A stretch of 64,000 bases of DNA from DASTEQ01 sp040905185 (lineage in GTDB: Bacteria; Chloroflexota; Limnocylindria; QHBO01). Both the position numbers and the translations under genes were made by a program. Of the stretch, positions 16,948 through 25,047 are shown in pieces. The first letter of the stretch is position 1. Each line of letters begins with the position of its first letter. The DNA lies in the NCBI GenBank assembly GCA_040905185.1, contig JBBDRZ010000007.1, positions 620,001 to 684,000 on the forward strand, read 5' to 3'. The notes beneath the pieces are model-generated. The model saw nothing but the letters and a program-made list of their open reading frames with translations. It ran no database searches and had not been told where the DNA came from.

Positions 16948-17814
16948 GTGGTCCAGGCCATCAAGCGCGACGAGGTCTTCATCGAGCCCGAGGGCATCCA
17001 CGTCGAGACCCATCAGCCCGAGCGTCGCAGCCGCAAACCCCCACTTCTCCTGGTGCATGGCGTGCTCACCGGTTCGTGGCTGTGGTCGAGCTTCGCGTCC
17101 TATTTCGCCGAGCGCGGCTGGGAAGCGCACGCGCTGAACCTGCGCGGCCATTTCACCTCCGACCTGGCCGATCTGGAGGACACCCGGATGCGGGATTACG
17201 CCGATGACATCGGGATCGCGGCCCGTCACCTGGGGCGCCCCCCGGTGCTGATCGGGTGGGGGATGGGGGCCCTGGCCGCCCTGCTGTACGCCCAGTCGCG
17301 CCCCGTGCTCGGCCTGGTCCTGCTGGCGCCTTCCCCGCCGGCCGCGGCACTTCCCCGACGCCCGGCCGACCATGAGCTGAAGTCCGTCCCGGGCGTGTAC
17401 GACGCCGCGTGGTGGGGCTGGCTGGCACCCCTGGACGAGCTGCGGGCGTGGATGCCTGACATGACCGATGAGGAGCTGTCCAAGATGCAGGAGCTGCTGG
17501 TCGGCGCCCGCGAGTCGGGACGCGCCCGCCAGGAGCGGATGCTGGGCGTGGCCATCGACCCCGGTCTGATCCGGATGCCGACCCTGGTCATCGGTGCCGG
17601 CCTGGACGACGTGATCCATCCGTCGGAAGCGCGCCGCACGGCCGACCTGCTGGGGGCGACCTACGAGTACATCCCCGGGGCCAGCCATTTTGGGCTGGTC
17701 ATGGGTTCCGAGACCTGGCCGGCGGTCGCCGCGTCCATCCTCGGCTGGCTCGAGGAACGGCGCCACGGGATGATGGCCGCCAACGCCGACCTGGTGGGGG
17801 CCGCCCGCCGCTAG
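16948..17814 (+). CDS. Alpha/beta-hydrolase-fold protein without nucleophile serine
   Basis: 288 residues. The fold is clear: PPLLLVHGVLTGSWLWSSFA (oxyanion region), LNLRGHF, a nucleophile elbow at 103-107, the acid candidate in GAGLDDVIHP and the His in GASHFGLVMG. The elbow reads Gly-Trp-Gly-Met-Gly: residue 105, normally Ser, Cys or Asp, is Gly. Ordinary hydrolysis is therefore unlikely unless another residue substitutes. GTG 16948 follows the DUF1015 stop by 7 bp, indicating an operon. Confidence 0.8.
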   Translation: MVQAIKRDEVFIEPEGIHVETHQPERRSRKPPLLLVHGVLTGSWLWSSFASYFAERGWEAHALNLRGHFTSDLADLEDTRMRDYADDIGIAARHLGRPPVLIGWGMGALAALLYAQSRPVLGLVLLAPSPPAAALPRRPADHELKSVPGVYDAAWWGWLAPLDELRAWMPDMTDEELSKMQELLVGARESGRARQERMLGVAIDPGLIRMPTLVIGAGLDDVIHPSEARRTADLLGATYEYIPGASHFGLVMGSETWPAVAASILGWLEERRHGMMAANADLVGAARR

Positions 17815-17860
17815 GGTCGGCCCCAGCCAGTCGCCGCAGAGGCGCCACGATCAACACGGG

Positions 17861-17866
17861 TAGGAT
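17861..17866 (+). promoter_or_regulatory. -10 box TAGGAT, probable leaderless promoter
   Basis: TAGGAT lies 7 nt before ATG 17874 of the nitroreductase gene. Confidence 0.5.
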
Positions 17867-17873
17867 CCTGACC

Positions 17874-18563
17874 ATGTCCACCACCCGCGTTCCATATCGT
17901 GTTCCGCGGCTGACCACGGAGCAGCGCCTCGCTGCCTCTGAGCAGTTCCTGAAAACGATGCGGCGCCGACGCTCCGTCCGCGACTTCTCACCGCGACCCG
18001 TTCCCCGCGACCTCGTCGTCAATGCCATTCGTGTCGCGTCGCTGGCTCCAAGCGGGGCGAACCAGCAACCGTGGACCTTCGTGCTCATCGGGGACGAGCC
18101 GGGCCTGCGCGCGCGGATCCGAGCAGCGGCTGAAGCGGAAGAGCGGGAGAGCTACGAACACCGCATGTCGCCAGAGTGGCTGGCGGCGCTTGCTCCCCTC
18201 GGCACGGACTGGCACAAGCCCCACCTGACCGACGCGCCATGGCTGATCGTCGTCTTCGAGCAGGTGTATGGCCTCCCCAGAGCGGGGAAGACCCTGCGGA
18301 AGGTCAAGCACTACTACGTTCGCGAGTCGGTCGGCATCGCGGTCGGCATTCTCCTGGCGTCGCTTACGCACGCCGGTCTGGCCACCCTTGTTCACACCCC
18401 GAGCCCGATGAGATTTCTCAGCGAGATGCTCGGCCGGCCGCGCAACGAGCGGCCGTACGTCGTCATGCCCGTCGGGTACCCCGCGGCAGACGCAACCGTG
18501 CCCGGGATCGCGAAGAAGAACCTCGAGGAGGTGCTCATCGAGATCCCACCCGCGACCGCATAG
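17874..18563 (+). CDS. Nitroreductase-family flavoprotein
   Basis: 229 residues. RRRRSVRDFSPRPVP and the FMN-binding ASLAPSGANQQPW segment identify the family, and SVGIAVGILLASLTHAGLAT is the conserved central helix. The C-terminus has VVMPVGYPAADATVPGIAKK. FMN-dependent reduction of a nitro compound, quinone or halogenated aromatic is expected; the substrate cannot be told. Last gene before the tRNA-Glu integration site. Confidence 0.88.
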   Translation: MSTTRVPYRVPRLTTEQRLAASEQFLKTMRRRRSVRDFSPRPVPRDLVVNAIRVASLAPSGANQQPWTFVLIGDEPGLRARIRAAAEAEERESYEHRMSPEWLAALAPLGTDWHKPHLTDAPWLIVVFEQVYGLPRAGKTLRKVKHYYVRESVGIAVGILLASLTHAGLATLVHTPSPMRFLSEMLGRPRNERPYVVMPVGYPAADATVPGIAKKNLEEVLIEIPPATA

Positions 18564-18604
18564 ACACCGCACGGGGCCACGAGGCCGTCGACGGAGCTAT
18601 CTCG

Positions 18605-18634
18605 TTGAGGGCTTCGGAGGGCGGTTGCTATACT
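18605..18634 (+). promoter_or_regulatory. Promoter of tRNA-Glu
   Basis: TTGAGG (18605-18610) and TATACT (18629-18634) are 18 nt apart, with the tRNA starting 37 nt after the -10 box. A standard housekeeping-type promoter. Confidence 0.65.
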
Positions 18635-18671
18635 CCCAGCCGGCCCCGACCAGGTCGCCCGCGACTGCCGC

Positions 18672-18748
18672 GCCGCATTCGTCTAGAGGCCCAGGACACC
18701 GCCCTCTCAAGGCGGAGATCACCGGTTCGAATCCGGTATGCGGTACCA
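18672..18748 (+). tRNA. tRNA-Glu (anticodon CTC)
   Basis: A full cloverleaf with encoded CCA. The acceptor stem GCCGCAT/ATGCGGT closes with a G-U first pair; the anticodon stem CCGCC/GGCGG holds the loop with CTC; the T arm is CCGGTTCGAATCCGG. The D-arm text TTCGTCTAGAGGCCCAGGAC is nearly that of other bacterial tRNA-Glu. Its 3' end (from 18729) is repeated at 18874 and 28492, marking it as an integration site. Confidence 0.95.
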
Positions 18749-18749
18749 A
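18729..18749 (+). repeat. Attachment-site core, copy 1 (inside tRNA-Glu)
   Basis: 21 bp running from the T-loop end through the acceptor stem and CCA of the tRNA. The following ~20 bp (ACACCACAACATCTGG) are also similar after copy 2. Confidence 0.75.
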
Positions 18750-18783
18750 TACACCACAACATCTGGCGCGGGGAGCCCTTATC

Positions 18784-18810
18784 GGAGCCCTTACGGCTCC
18801 TGTTTCTTGT
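18784..18810 (+). terminator. Rho-independent terminator after tRNA-Glu
   Basis: GGAGCC (18784-18789), loop CTTAC, GGCTCC (18795-18800), then the T-rich tail TGTTTCTTGT. Placed 36 bp after the tRNA. Its left arm also belongs to a direct repeat GGAGCCCTTA at 18772 and 18784. Confidence 0.6.
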
Positions 18811-18873
18811 GTCTCATGTGTCTCTTCGAGGTACTACGTGAACGCGGCTGAGACGTATGAGACGGTTCACAGG

Positions 18874-18894
18874 GAATCCGGTATGCGGTACCAA
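18874..18894 (+). repeat. Attachment-site core, copy 2
   Basis: Identical to copy 1 over 21 bp, and continuing ACCCACCACAATATCTGG, nearly the sequence after copy 1. Only the tRNA 3' end is present, so it cannot encode a tRNA. Spacing to copy 1 is 145 bp. Confidence 0.75.
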
Positions 18895-18933
18895 CCCACC
18901 ACAATATCTGGTGGTACCCGTCCTCCATGACCT

Positions 18934-18963
18934 CCAGATGTTGTGATTTTCGTGGTACCGCAC
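18934..18963 (-). repeat. Degenerate inverted copy of the attachment-site region
   Basis: CCAGATGTTGTG (18934-18945) is the exact reverse complement of the CACAACATCTGG after copy 1, and GTGGTACCGCAC (18952-18963) is close to the reverse of the GTATGCGGTACCA core. The interval between them matches less well. Confidence 0.55.
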
Positions 18964-18981
18964 TATGGATGGATCCCCGCC

Positions 18982-19000
18982 GTACCCTTATTCGTACCCT
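18982..19000 (+). repeat. Arm-type tandem motif, left end
   Basis: GTACCCTTATTCGTACCCT: the heptamer GTACCCT twice at a 12-bp period. Identical to 28391-28409. Such short spaced direct repeats just inside the ends resemble tyrosine-integrase arm sites (inference). Confidence 0.6.
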
Positions 19001-19335
19001 TGCAGGATCCCAGCTGTGCGGTCTGTCCGCTTGCCGCTGCATGTTCGCCCCGAGGACCGGGACTGCATGGTGGGATCCGGGCTCCATCGAACGACCGTCC
19101 ATCCGGCCTGCTCCACAGCCCATGGAGCAGTTGAGCCGTACGACGCCCTTGACATGCGCGGCTGCAGCGCCCGTGACCCTGGAGGGCAACCTCTGGACCT
19201 TCGGCAGGGCGAGGCCCGAGAGTTGATGCATCGCGTCACGAGGGCTCGAGCCCGTGAGCCCTTCGGTCTACTTGCACGTGACCACCGGCTTGGCGGCAGG
19301 GGTGGTTCAGGATGATCCGGAATTAGCGATGCGCG

Positions 19336-20307
19336 TCATGCGGCCACGAACTGTGCATCGGCGACCTGGTCCCCGATGAGACTGACGATCACGCCCTTGA
19401 GAATGCCGGTGTTGTAGTCACTGCCTGGGTTGAGACATATCGATCGCCCAATGCGAGCCTTGCCGCGCGACTCATGGATGTGGCCGTGCAGACCGAGCAT
19501 CGGCTGATGTCGCTCGATCACTCGCCGAACCGCGTGGCTGCCGACCGGCACCATCGCCGCTGCCGATCCCCCGACGAGGGAAAGATCTGCTCGGATCTCA
19601 GGTGCGTTGTCGATGCCGCTCCCGAATGGCGGAACGTGCAGGTTGAAGATTGCAGGCTTGCCCGGCTCAAGCCCTGCGGCGATCCCCTCGATTCGCTGCT
19701 CGAGAACGTCCTCGTCGAGCTCGCGAGGACTCCGCCACGGCGTGATATTCGACCAGCCGTAGCTCAGCACCTGATACGGGCCGAGCTCGATCACCTCGCC
19801 CTCAGGATTGCGAAGGCGCCGGGCCGCGGAGAGGAGATCGCCGACGAACGGCTCGTCATCATTCCCCGGGATCACGATGCACTGGATGCCAGTATCGGCC
19901 AACCGTTCGTCGGCCAGCTCGACCCAGCGACGGATGTCACGCGAGATTACCTCCTGGAAATGCGTTGCCCGGAGCCTGGGGTCGCGTTCGAGCGCTGCAA
20001 TCTCCTCGGGATTGGAGCGAAACGGGTAGAACCCATTGAATCTGATCTGGCTCTCGACGCGCTTGACCTCGGTCTCGTCGCGCATGACGTCGGTCCGCCC
20101 CAGCAGGCGAGTTTCGTACGTTCCGTCATCTCGCCGCACGATAGGGACGAGCGCCTTACCGGTGACATCACCACCGAGAATCAGCGCGTCAACGTCGTAG
20201 TAGGTGCCCGCGTTGATGAACTTCCGAAAGCACTTCTCCGAACCGTGCAGGTCGGCGACGAAGAAGAGCCGGTACGGCTTGGACTCGGATCGACGCCAGA
20301 GGGGCAT
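19336..20307 (-). CDS. Calcineurin-like metallophosphoesterase
   Basis: 323 residues. All metallophosphoesterase blocks appear in order: FFVADLHGS, LILGGDVTG, VIPGNDDEP, NLHVPPFG and LGLHGHIHES, giving the two-metal Asp/His/Asn set. A 60-residue helical insertion follows block 2. Substrate is unknown. ATG 20307 directly precedes the domain and leaves a 19-bp gap to the permease stop; ATG 20364 is a longer alternative overlapping the permease gene. Last of the minus-strand group in the island. Confidence 0.85.
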   Translation of the reverse strand: MPLWRRSESKPYRLFFVADLHGSEKCFRKFINAGTYYDVDALILGGDVTGKALVPIVRRDDGTYETRLLGRTDVMRDETEVKRVESQIRFNGFYPFRSNPEEIAALERDPRLRATHFQEVISRDIRRWVELADERLADTGIQCIVIPGNDDEPFVGDLLSAARRLRNPEGEVIELGPYQVLSYGWSNITPWRSPRELDEDVLEQRIEGIAAGLEPGKPAIFNLHVPPFGSGIDNAPEIRADLSLVGGSAAAMVPVGSHAVRRVIERHQPMLGLHGHIHESRGKARIGRSICLNPGSDYNTGILKGVIVSLIGDQVADAQFVAA

Positions 20308-20326
20308 GCCTACGTCATTGCCAAGG

Positions 20327-21970
20327 TCATTCGGGCGGGATCTCCCGATACGCCAGATCGACATTCACCCCGCGAGACGCCTGCAAGGCGCGGATCACGA
20401 AGTAGAGCACCACGCCCACGATCCACACGGCCACTCCGAGTACGACTCGTTCGGGATTGCCTGCCAGGCTGGTCCCCGAGTTCGCGTCGCTCAGCAGGAT
20501 CCAGACGATTCCCAGCATGCCGACGAGAGCGAGCACGCCCACGATCCGCATCACCGGCATGCCTCCCCACCTCTGGTTGTAGGGGGACGCCTCGAACGTT
20601 TCCGGCTGGCGTGTGGGGAACATGACCCCGGCGACCGCGACCGCCACGTACGTCCAGGTCAGCCCCAGCAGGCCGACGATGAACGTCAGGTTTTGGTTGA
20701 AGCCGACGATCGCGACGCTAATGAGGCTGACGACGGCGATGACGATCATCGCGTTCACGGGCGAGTGCGTGCGTGTGTTGACCTCGGAGGTCCAGGTTGG
20801 CGTGAGCCTGTCAAATGACCAGGCGAACAGGTTGCGGGAGATGAGGATCATGGTCTGGGGTACGAAGACAACGAATAGCAGGAGCATGCCGAAGGTGATG
20901 ATCGTCCCAATGACAACGTTTCCCGAGCCGATGGCCGCAAGCTCGGTGTAGATAGGCGCGAAGGTGAACCCATACTGGCTGTAGTCCGAAACCGCGAAGA
21001 GCTGGTTGCCGGTCGCCGCCAGCAGCCCGCCGCCAATGGTGGGCAGGAAGGCAAGGATGGAGAGGAGGATGGCCAGTACGGCGACCACTTGTGCGCCCGG
21101 TATCGACAGCAGCGTGCTGCGTCGGCCCGCTTTGATCTCGCCGCCGAAGTAAGCGGACTGGAAGATGAAGCCCAACGTGTAGTAGGGCAGCGTCACCGCC
21201 AGCACGGTCGCCCCAAGCGTGACCGCCCCTGGGGCATATGCGCTATCCGCGACCATGGCGTCGAACGCGCCCGCCGGTGATCCGAGAGCCTGGGTGTAGG
21301 CGTCGAAATTGGCCTCGAAGGCGGCGGGGGACGTCACGAGCAGGACGACCACAGGCAAGACAACCGCCCCGATTCCCCAGACCACGAACGCCCAGCGCTG
21401 GAAGCGCATGAAACCACGCAGTCCGCGGCCGAACGACAGCATGGCGGCGGACACGACCACGATGATCGCGCCGCTGACGAGCACCCCAGTGGAGGTGAAG
21501 AAGAAGTCAGACAGACTGAGCAGCCCCGGGTTCGCCGTGTACGCGGCAATGACTCTGAGGGTCGGCCCGATCCCGTAGAAGCCCAGATAGACGGCGTAGA
21601 TGCCGATGAAGAACGTCGCCCAGAAACTGAAGCTCAGGTTGCTGGCAAAGCCGATGGCCGGGTGAATAGCACGGCTAATCCATGTGTAGTCGCCTCCGGA
21701 GCGCGGGACCGCCGCACTCAACATCGCGTACAGAATCGCTGTGGGCAGGCAGAGCACGAACGCGATGAGCGTCGCGAGGTACAGGTCGGCGCCGATGTAG
21801 AACGCGGTCCCGAACGCGAGCACGAATGCAATCGCCAGGGGGATCGATGACCAGATCAGGTTGTAGATAGCTGCGTCAAGCCAAGAGACCTCCCGGACCA
21901 GGCCAGTCGCCTGGCGGGCGAAGAATCGAGTGGACCCCGCCTCCCGGGGCATCTCCATGCGATCGGCCAC
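20327..21970 (-). CDS. APC-superfamily amino acid/polyamine permease
   Basis: 547 residues with 12-13 strongly hydrophobic helices. The N-terminal REVSWLDAAIYNLIWSSIP and AAVPRSGGDYTWISRAIHP segments match the conserved first third of APC transporters, including the PRSGGDY motif of helix 3. It should import or exchange an amino acid or amine across the cytoplasmic membrane. Linked to an Lrp regulator 13 bp upstream and to polyamine-related enzymes, so the substrate is likely an amine or basic amino acid. Confidence 0.87.
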   Translation of the reverse strand: MADRMEMPREAGSTRFFARQATGLVREVSWLDAAIYNLIWSSIPLAIAFVLAFGTAFYIGADLYLATLIAFVLCLPTAILYAMLSAAVPRSGGDYTWISRAIHPAIGFASNLSFSFWATFFIGIYAVYLGFYGIGPTLRVIAAYTANPGLLSLSDFFFTSTGVLVSGAIIVVVSAAMLSFGRGLRGFMRFQRWAFVVWGIGAVVLPVVVLLVTSPAAFEANFDAYTQALGSPAGAFDAMVADSAYAPGAVTLGATVLAVTLPYYTLGFIFQSAYFGGEIKAGRRSTLLSIPGAQVVAVLAILLSILAFLPTIGGGLLAATGNQLFAVSDYSQYGFTFAPIYTELAAIGSGNVVIGTIITFGMLLLFVVFVPQTMILISRNLFAWSFDRLTPTWTSEVNTRTHSPVNAMIVIAVVSLISVAIVGFNQNLTFIVGLLGLTWTYVAVAVAGVMFPTRQPETFEASPYNQRWGGMPVMRIVGVLALVGMLGIVWILLSDANSGTSLAGNPERVVLGVAVWIVGVVLYFVIRALQASRGVNVDLAYREIPPE

Positions 21971-21983
21971 GCTGCGCTCCTTC

Positions 21984-22556
21984 CTATCGGCTCGAAGCCG
22001 ATGATATGGCTTGTCGCTCTCGAGTCGATTCGGTCTGGACTCGCGAGCGCCCCTGCTTGCCCTCCCCCCTCACGCGATCCCACGGCTCGGGCAGCTTCCA
22101 GTCGTAGTTGATCTTCCCGGTCTGAAGGACGTGGAAGGTCTCCGTCGACACGATGCCGCCGAGCATCGGAACGTCCTCCTCGATGAACCGGAAGAGCTGC
22201 TCGTCATCGCGGAACAGCAGCTCCACAAGGATGTCGTAGCGGCCAGTCGTGTACCCCAGGTAGACGACGTCGTCGCGCTCAGCGAGGGCATCGCCCACCG
22301 CCCGCAGCCTCCCCGTCTCGGTTCGGATGCCGATCAGCACGTCTGTGGCATACCCGGTCTTGCGGGGGTTGAGGACTGCCACGACCTTGATGATGTCGTC
22401 CTGGACCATGCGGTCGATGCGCTTGCGCACGGTCGGCTCTGAGACGTCGATCAATCGTGCGATCTGAGCGTTTGGCGTACGGCCCTGCTGCTGCAAAAGC
22501 TCGAGGATCGCCAGATCAGTCGAGTCGAGGTCGTCGAGGACCCGTCCATCGCTCAC
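21984..22556 (-). CDS. Lrp/AsnC-family regulator
   Basis: 190 residues. An N-terminal winged HTH (LDSTDLAILELLQQQGRTPN; DVSEPTVRKRIDRM) and a C-terminal RAM domain (IGIRTETGRLRAVGDAL; YTTGRYDILVELLFRD) that usually binds an amino acid. GTG 22556 overlaps the TGA of the deacetylase gene (GTGA), so translation is coupled. The C-terminal 30 residues beyond the RAM domain are basic and unlike the family. Probably controls the two back-to-back operons of the island. Confidence 0.88.
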   Translation of the reverse strand: MSDGRVLDDLDSTDLAILELLQQQGRTPNAQIARLIDVSEPTVRKRIDRMVQDDIIKVVAVLNPRKTGYATDVLIGIRTETGRLRAVGDALAERDDVVYLGYTTGRYDILVELLFRDDEQLFRFIEEDVPMLGGIVSTETFHVLQTGKINYDWKLPEPWDRVRGEGKQGRSRVQTESTRERQAISSASSR

Positions 22557-23665
22557 TTGGCGGTCACCGCGGGCGCGGTCGTTGCGAAGGCCGCCGGGCG
22601 GCTCTGCGCCCCGAGCAACCATTCGTAGGCATTTCGCCCCAGGGACGGCAGGTGATAACCGCCTTCCTGGATGAGGACGAGCGGCAGACCAGCCACAGCT
22701 ACGCGCCGCCCGGTCTCGTGATACACAGGGGTGGTCAGCGCGAAGTTGCCAATCGGGTCCTGCCCATAGGTGTCGAAGCCGAGACTGACCACAATGATGC
22801 CTGCCCCGAAGTCGAGGATCCGCTCAACCGCTCGGCCCACGGCGGCCAGGTAGGTGGCGTCATCCGTTCCGGCCGGCAGGGGCTGGTTGAACGTGGTTCG
22901 GCGACCTTCGCCTGCCCCGGTTTCCGACGCATGTCCGGCGAAGTATGGAAACGTGTTCGCCGGGTCGGCATGGATACTCGCGTACAGCACGTCCGCCCGG
23001 TGGTAAAAGATCTGCTGGGTCCCGTTGCCGTGGTGGAAGTCAAGGTCGAGTACCGCCACTCGCGTTCCGCCCCGTGCCGCGATCCAGTCAGTCGCGACGG
23101 CGGCGTGATTCAGGTAGCAGTAGCCGCCGTAGACGTCGCGGGCCGCGTGATGGCCGGGCGGGCGCGTCAGCGCATATGCCACTCGCTCCCCCGCCAGGAC
23201 GAGTTCGGCCGCGGTCAGGCCCGCGTCACACGCTGAGCGGGTGGCCTCCCACGTGCCCGGCACGATTGGCGTCGCGGTGTCGAAACAATAGAAACCGGAC
23301 TGGCCACATGGCGAGTCGGGCATGACCGCTGCCTCCATGCCCGCTCGGAGGCCCGGATGCAGGAACGTGTCCGGCACGATGGCATCCGTCGCCATCCCGC
23401 GCGTACGCCAGACGGGCCACGCCGACTCGAGGAAGCGTACGAGGCCCTCGTCGTGGACGGCGAGGATCGGCTCGATGCCGTGCTCGACGGGCGCGTCGAA
23501 ATCGAAGGTCCCGTCTGCGTCGAGGACGGAGCGGATGGCCTCAACGCGTTGACCCACCTCGAAGGCGTCTATCCGGCGGCCGGCAGTTACCTCGAACTCG
23601 GGGTCGTGAAGCTGATGCTTGGCCGTGTAGACGACTCGCACGGACGCGGGAGACTCCACTGACAC
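22553..23665 (-). CDS. Histone-deacetylase-family amidohydrolase (acetylpolyamine deacetylase-like)
   Basis: 370 residues. The Zn-hydrolase core is complete: ALTRPPGHHAARDVYGGYCYLNHAAVA, cited as PPGHHA with the catalytic His pair, VLDLDFHHGNGTQQIFY with Asp and His ligands, and SLGFDTYGQDP with the second Asp ligand. The bacterial acetylpolyamine amidohydrolases of this family begin with the same YTAKHQLHDPEFE segment. Deacetylation of N-acetylputrescine or N-acetylcadaverine-type substrates fits the agmatinase across the divergent promoter. Acetoin-utilisation-type activity is an alternative. Confidence 0.85.
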   Translation of the reverse strand: MSVESPASVRVVYTAKHQLHDPEFEVTAGRRIDAFEVGQRVEAIRSVLDADGTFDFDAPVEHGIEPILAVHDEGLVRFLESAWPVWRTRGMATDAIVPDTFLHPGLRAGMEAAVMPDSPCGQSGFYCFDTATPIVPGTWEATRSACDAGLTAAELVLAGERVAYALTRPPGHHAARDVYGGYCYLNHAAVATDWIAARGGTRVAVLDLDFHHGNGTQQIFYHRADVLYASIHADPANTFPYFAGHASETGAGEGRRTTFNQPLPAGTDDATYLAAVGRAVERILDFGAGIIVVSLGFDTYGQDPIGNFALTTPVYHETGRRVAVAGLPLVLIQEGGYHLPSLGRNAYEWLLGAQSRPAAFATTAPAVTAK

Positions 23666-23708
23666 GTTCCGTCTCGAAACGTAGCCAAGAATTCAGAAAA
23701 CGTCAAGG

Positions 23709-23743
23709 CCGACTTGTCGGTCCGATAGATCGTGTAGTAGTTT
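23709..23743 (+). promoter_or_regulatory. Promoter with overlapping palindrome ahead of the M24-agmatinase operon
   Basis: TTGTCG (23714-23719) and TAGTTT (23738-23743) are 18 nt apart. The perfect palindrome CCGACTTGTCGG (23709-23720) covers the -35 box, so a bound repressor would block the polymerase. It lies in the 122-bp interval between the two operons of the island. Confidence 0.45.
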
Positions 23744-23787
23744 GCCGCTGTTGCTTCAGAAGAGGAAACTATCCACTGGAGGAAGCC

Positions 23788-25017
23788 ATGGGCCAGCTGC
23801 CGTTCGACGTCGCGGATCAGCCGCGGATTCCGGCGGCCGAGTTTCCCGAGCGCCGCGCAAAGGCCGCTGCCCGGGCCCGGGAGCTGGGCTACCGCGGGCT
23901 GATCGTGTGGTCCCGCGGCGGCGCCACCTATGACAATTTCGGGGACGTCCTCTACCTCACCAATCACTACGGGCCGTTCCCGTGGATCAATGACAAGCCG
24001 CCGCTGTGGACCGGTCGCAGCCACTCCGCCGTGATCCTGACCGCAGACGGCGAATCTGAGCTGTGCGTGGAGATCCCCGATTGGCGAACCGACCTCGTCA
24101 GCGCTGACGCTGTCCACGTGGACCGCAACCTCTATCGGGGGGTGGCAGAGGCCGCCCGGCGGCACGGGTTCGGGGAAGGCGACATCGGGGTCGTTGGTCT
24201 TGAGGCGATGCCGGCTTCGGCGTATCGATACCTGGCGACTGAACTGTCCGGCGCCCAGTTGCGCGATGCCGACGACCTGGTGATGGGGCTGCGGATGGAG
24301 AAGTCCGACGCGGAGATCGAGATGCTCCGCTACTCGGCGAAGGTTGGCTCAGCGATCACCCGCGCCATGATGGAGGAGGTCGTGATCGGCAACGACGATG
24401 GAGACCTGGCGGCTGCGGCGCTCAGCCTCGGGGCGAGGACGCCGGGTGTCGCCCAGTGGGACGTCCCGCTGGCATCGGGCGCGTGCTCCGGCCACTTCCA
24501 GTTCGCGCGTCTGCCGAGCTGGGACGCCGCCACCCCATACCAGGCCGGCGATATCGTCCATCCCGACAACTACGGCTACGTCAACGGCTACATCTACGAT
24601 ATCGTGCGCACCCGCGTGGCCGGAGATAGGCCCGCCGACTGGCAGAGGGAGATCATCGAGGGCGCGGCCGGTTGTGTCCACGCCGTCATTGGCGCGATGA
24701 GACCCCAGATCACCGCCGGAGAGCTTTTCGACGTGGGGAAGGAGTTCCTCGTGTCGAACGGATTCACGGACGAAGTGGCGTTCAACTCGAGCTTCCCGTG
24801 CTTCGGTCACGGTGATGGGCACGCCTTTGACGATCCGTGGCTGGCCCGGAATACGCCAGACGAGAACGTGCCCGTCATGGCGGGCAGCGTATGGTCGATC
24901 GAGATCCAGGTAGGGCGCAACGGTCACGCCGCAGGCTTCGAGGACATGGTGGTCGTCAACCGCGATGGGCGCGTCGAGATCCTCACCGACGATCTACCTA
25001 TCCGTTGGGGTTGGTGA
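23788..25017 (+). CDS. M24 creatinase/Xaa-Pro peptidase-like metallohydrolase
   Basis: 409 residues with the two-domain creatinase layout: a Rossmann-like N-terminal half (GLIVWSRGGATYDNFGDVLYL) and a pita-bread C-terminal half. The five metal ligands are present: two Asp in PDNYGYVNGYIYDIVRT, His in HGDGHAFDDP, Glu in WSIEIQVG and Glu in GFEDMVVV. Whether it is a peptidase or a C-N hydrolase of a guanidino compound cannot be told, but it is first in an operon with agmatinase. GGAGGAAGCC precedes the ATG. Confidence 0.85.
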   Translation: MGQLPFDVADQPRIPAAEFPERRAKAAARARELGYRGLIVWSRGGATYDNFGDVLYLTNHYGPFPWINDKPPLWTGRSHSAVILTADGESELCVEIPDWRTDLVSADAVHVDRNLYRGVAEAARRHGFGEGDIGVVGLEAMPASAYRYLATELSGAQLRDADDLVMGLRMEKSDAEIEMLRYSAKVGSAITRAMMEEVVIGNDDGDLAAAALSLGARTPGVAQWDVPLASGACSGHFQFARLPSWDAATPYQAGDIVHPDNYGYVNGYIYDIVRTRVAGDRPADWQREIIEGAAGCVHAVIGAMRPQITAGELFDVGKEFLVSNGFTDEVAFNSSFPCFGHGDGHAFDDPWLARNTPDENVPVMAGSVWSIEIQVGRNGHAAGFEDMVVVNRDGRVEILTDDLPIRWGW

Positions 25018-25047
25018 CGGCGTCGGGTGACGTAGGAGGAGGCTGCC

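Larger units (their letters stand above)
18811..19335. other. Gene-free left end of the island
   Basis: About 525 bp without a convincing coding region on either strand; open frames here are short, lack ribosome sites and have mixed composition. It contains core copy 2, the inverted copy and the left arm-type motif. The part after 19001 shows no further structure I can support. Confidence 0.6.

Noticed and set aside
14871..16997. 708-codon open frame on minus
   Set aside because: Antisense to the DUF1015 gene, whose motifs are intact.
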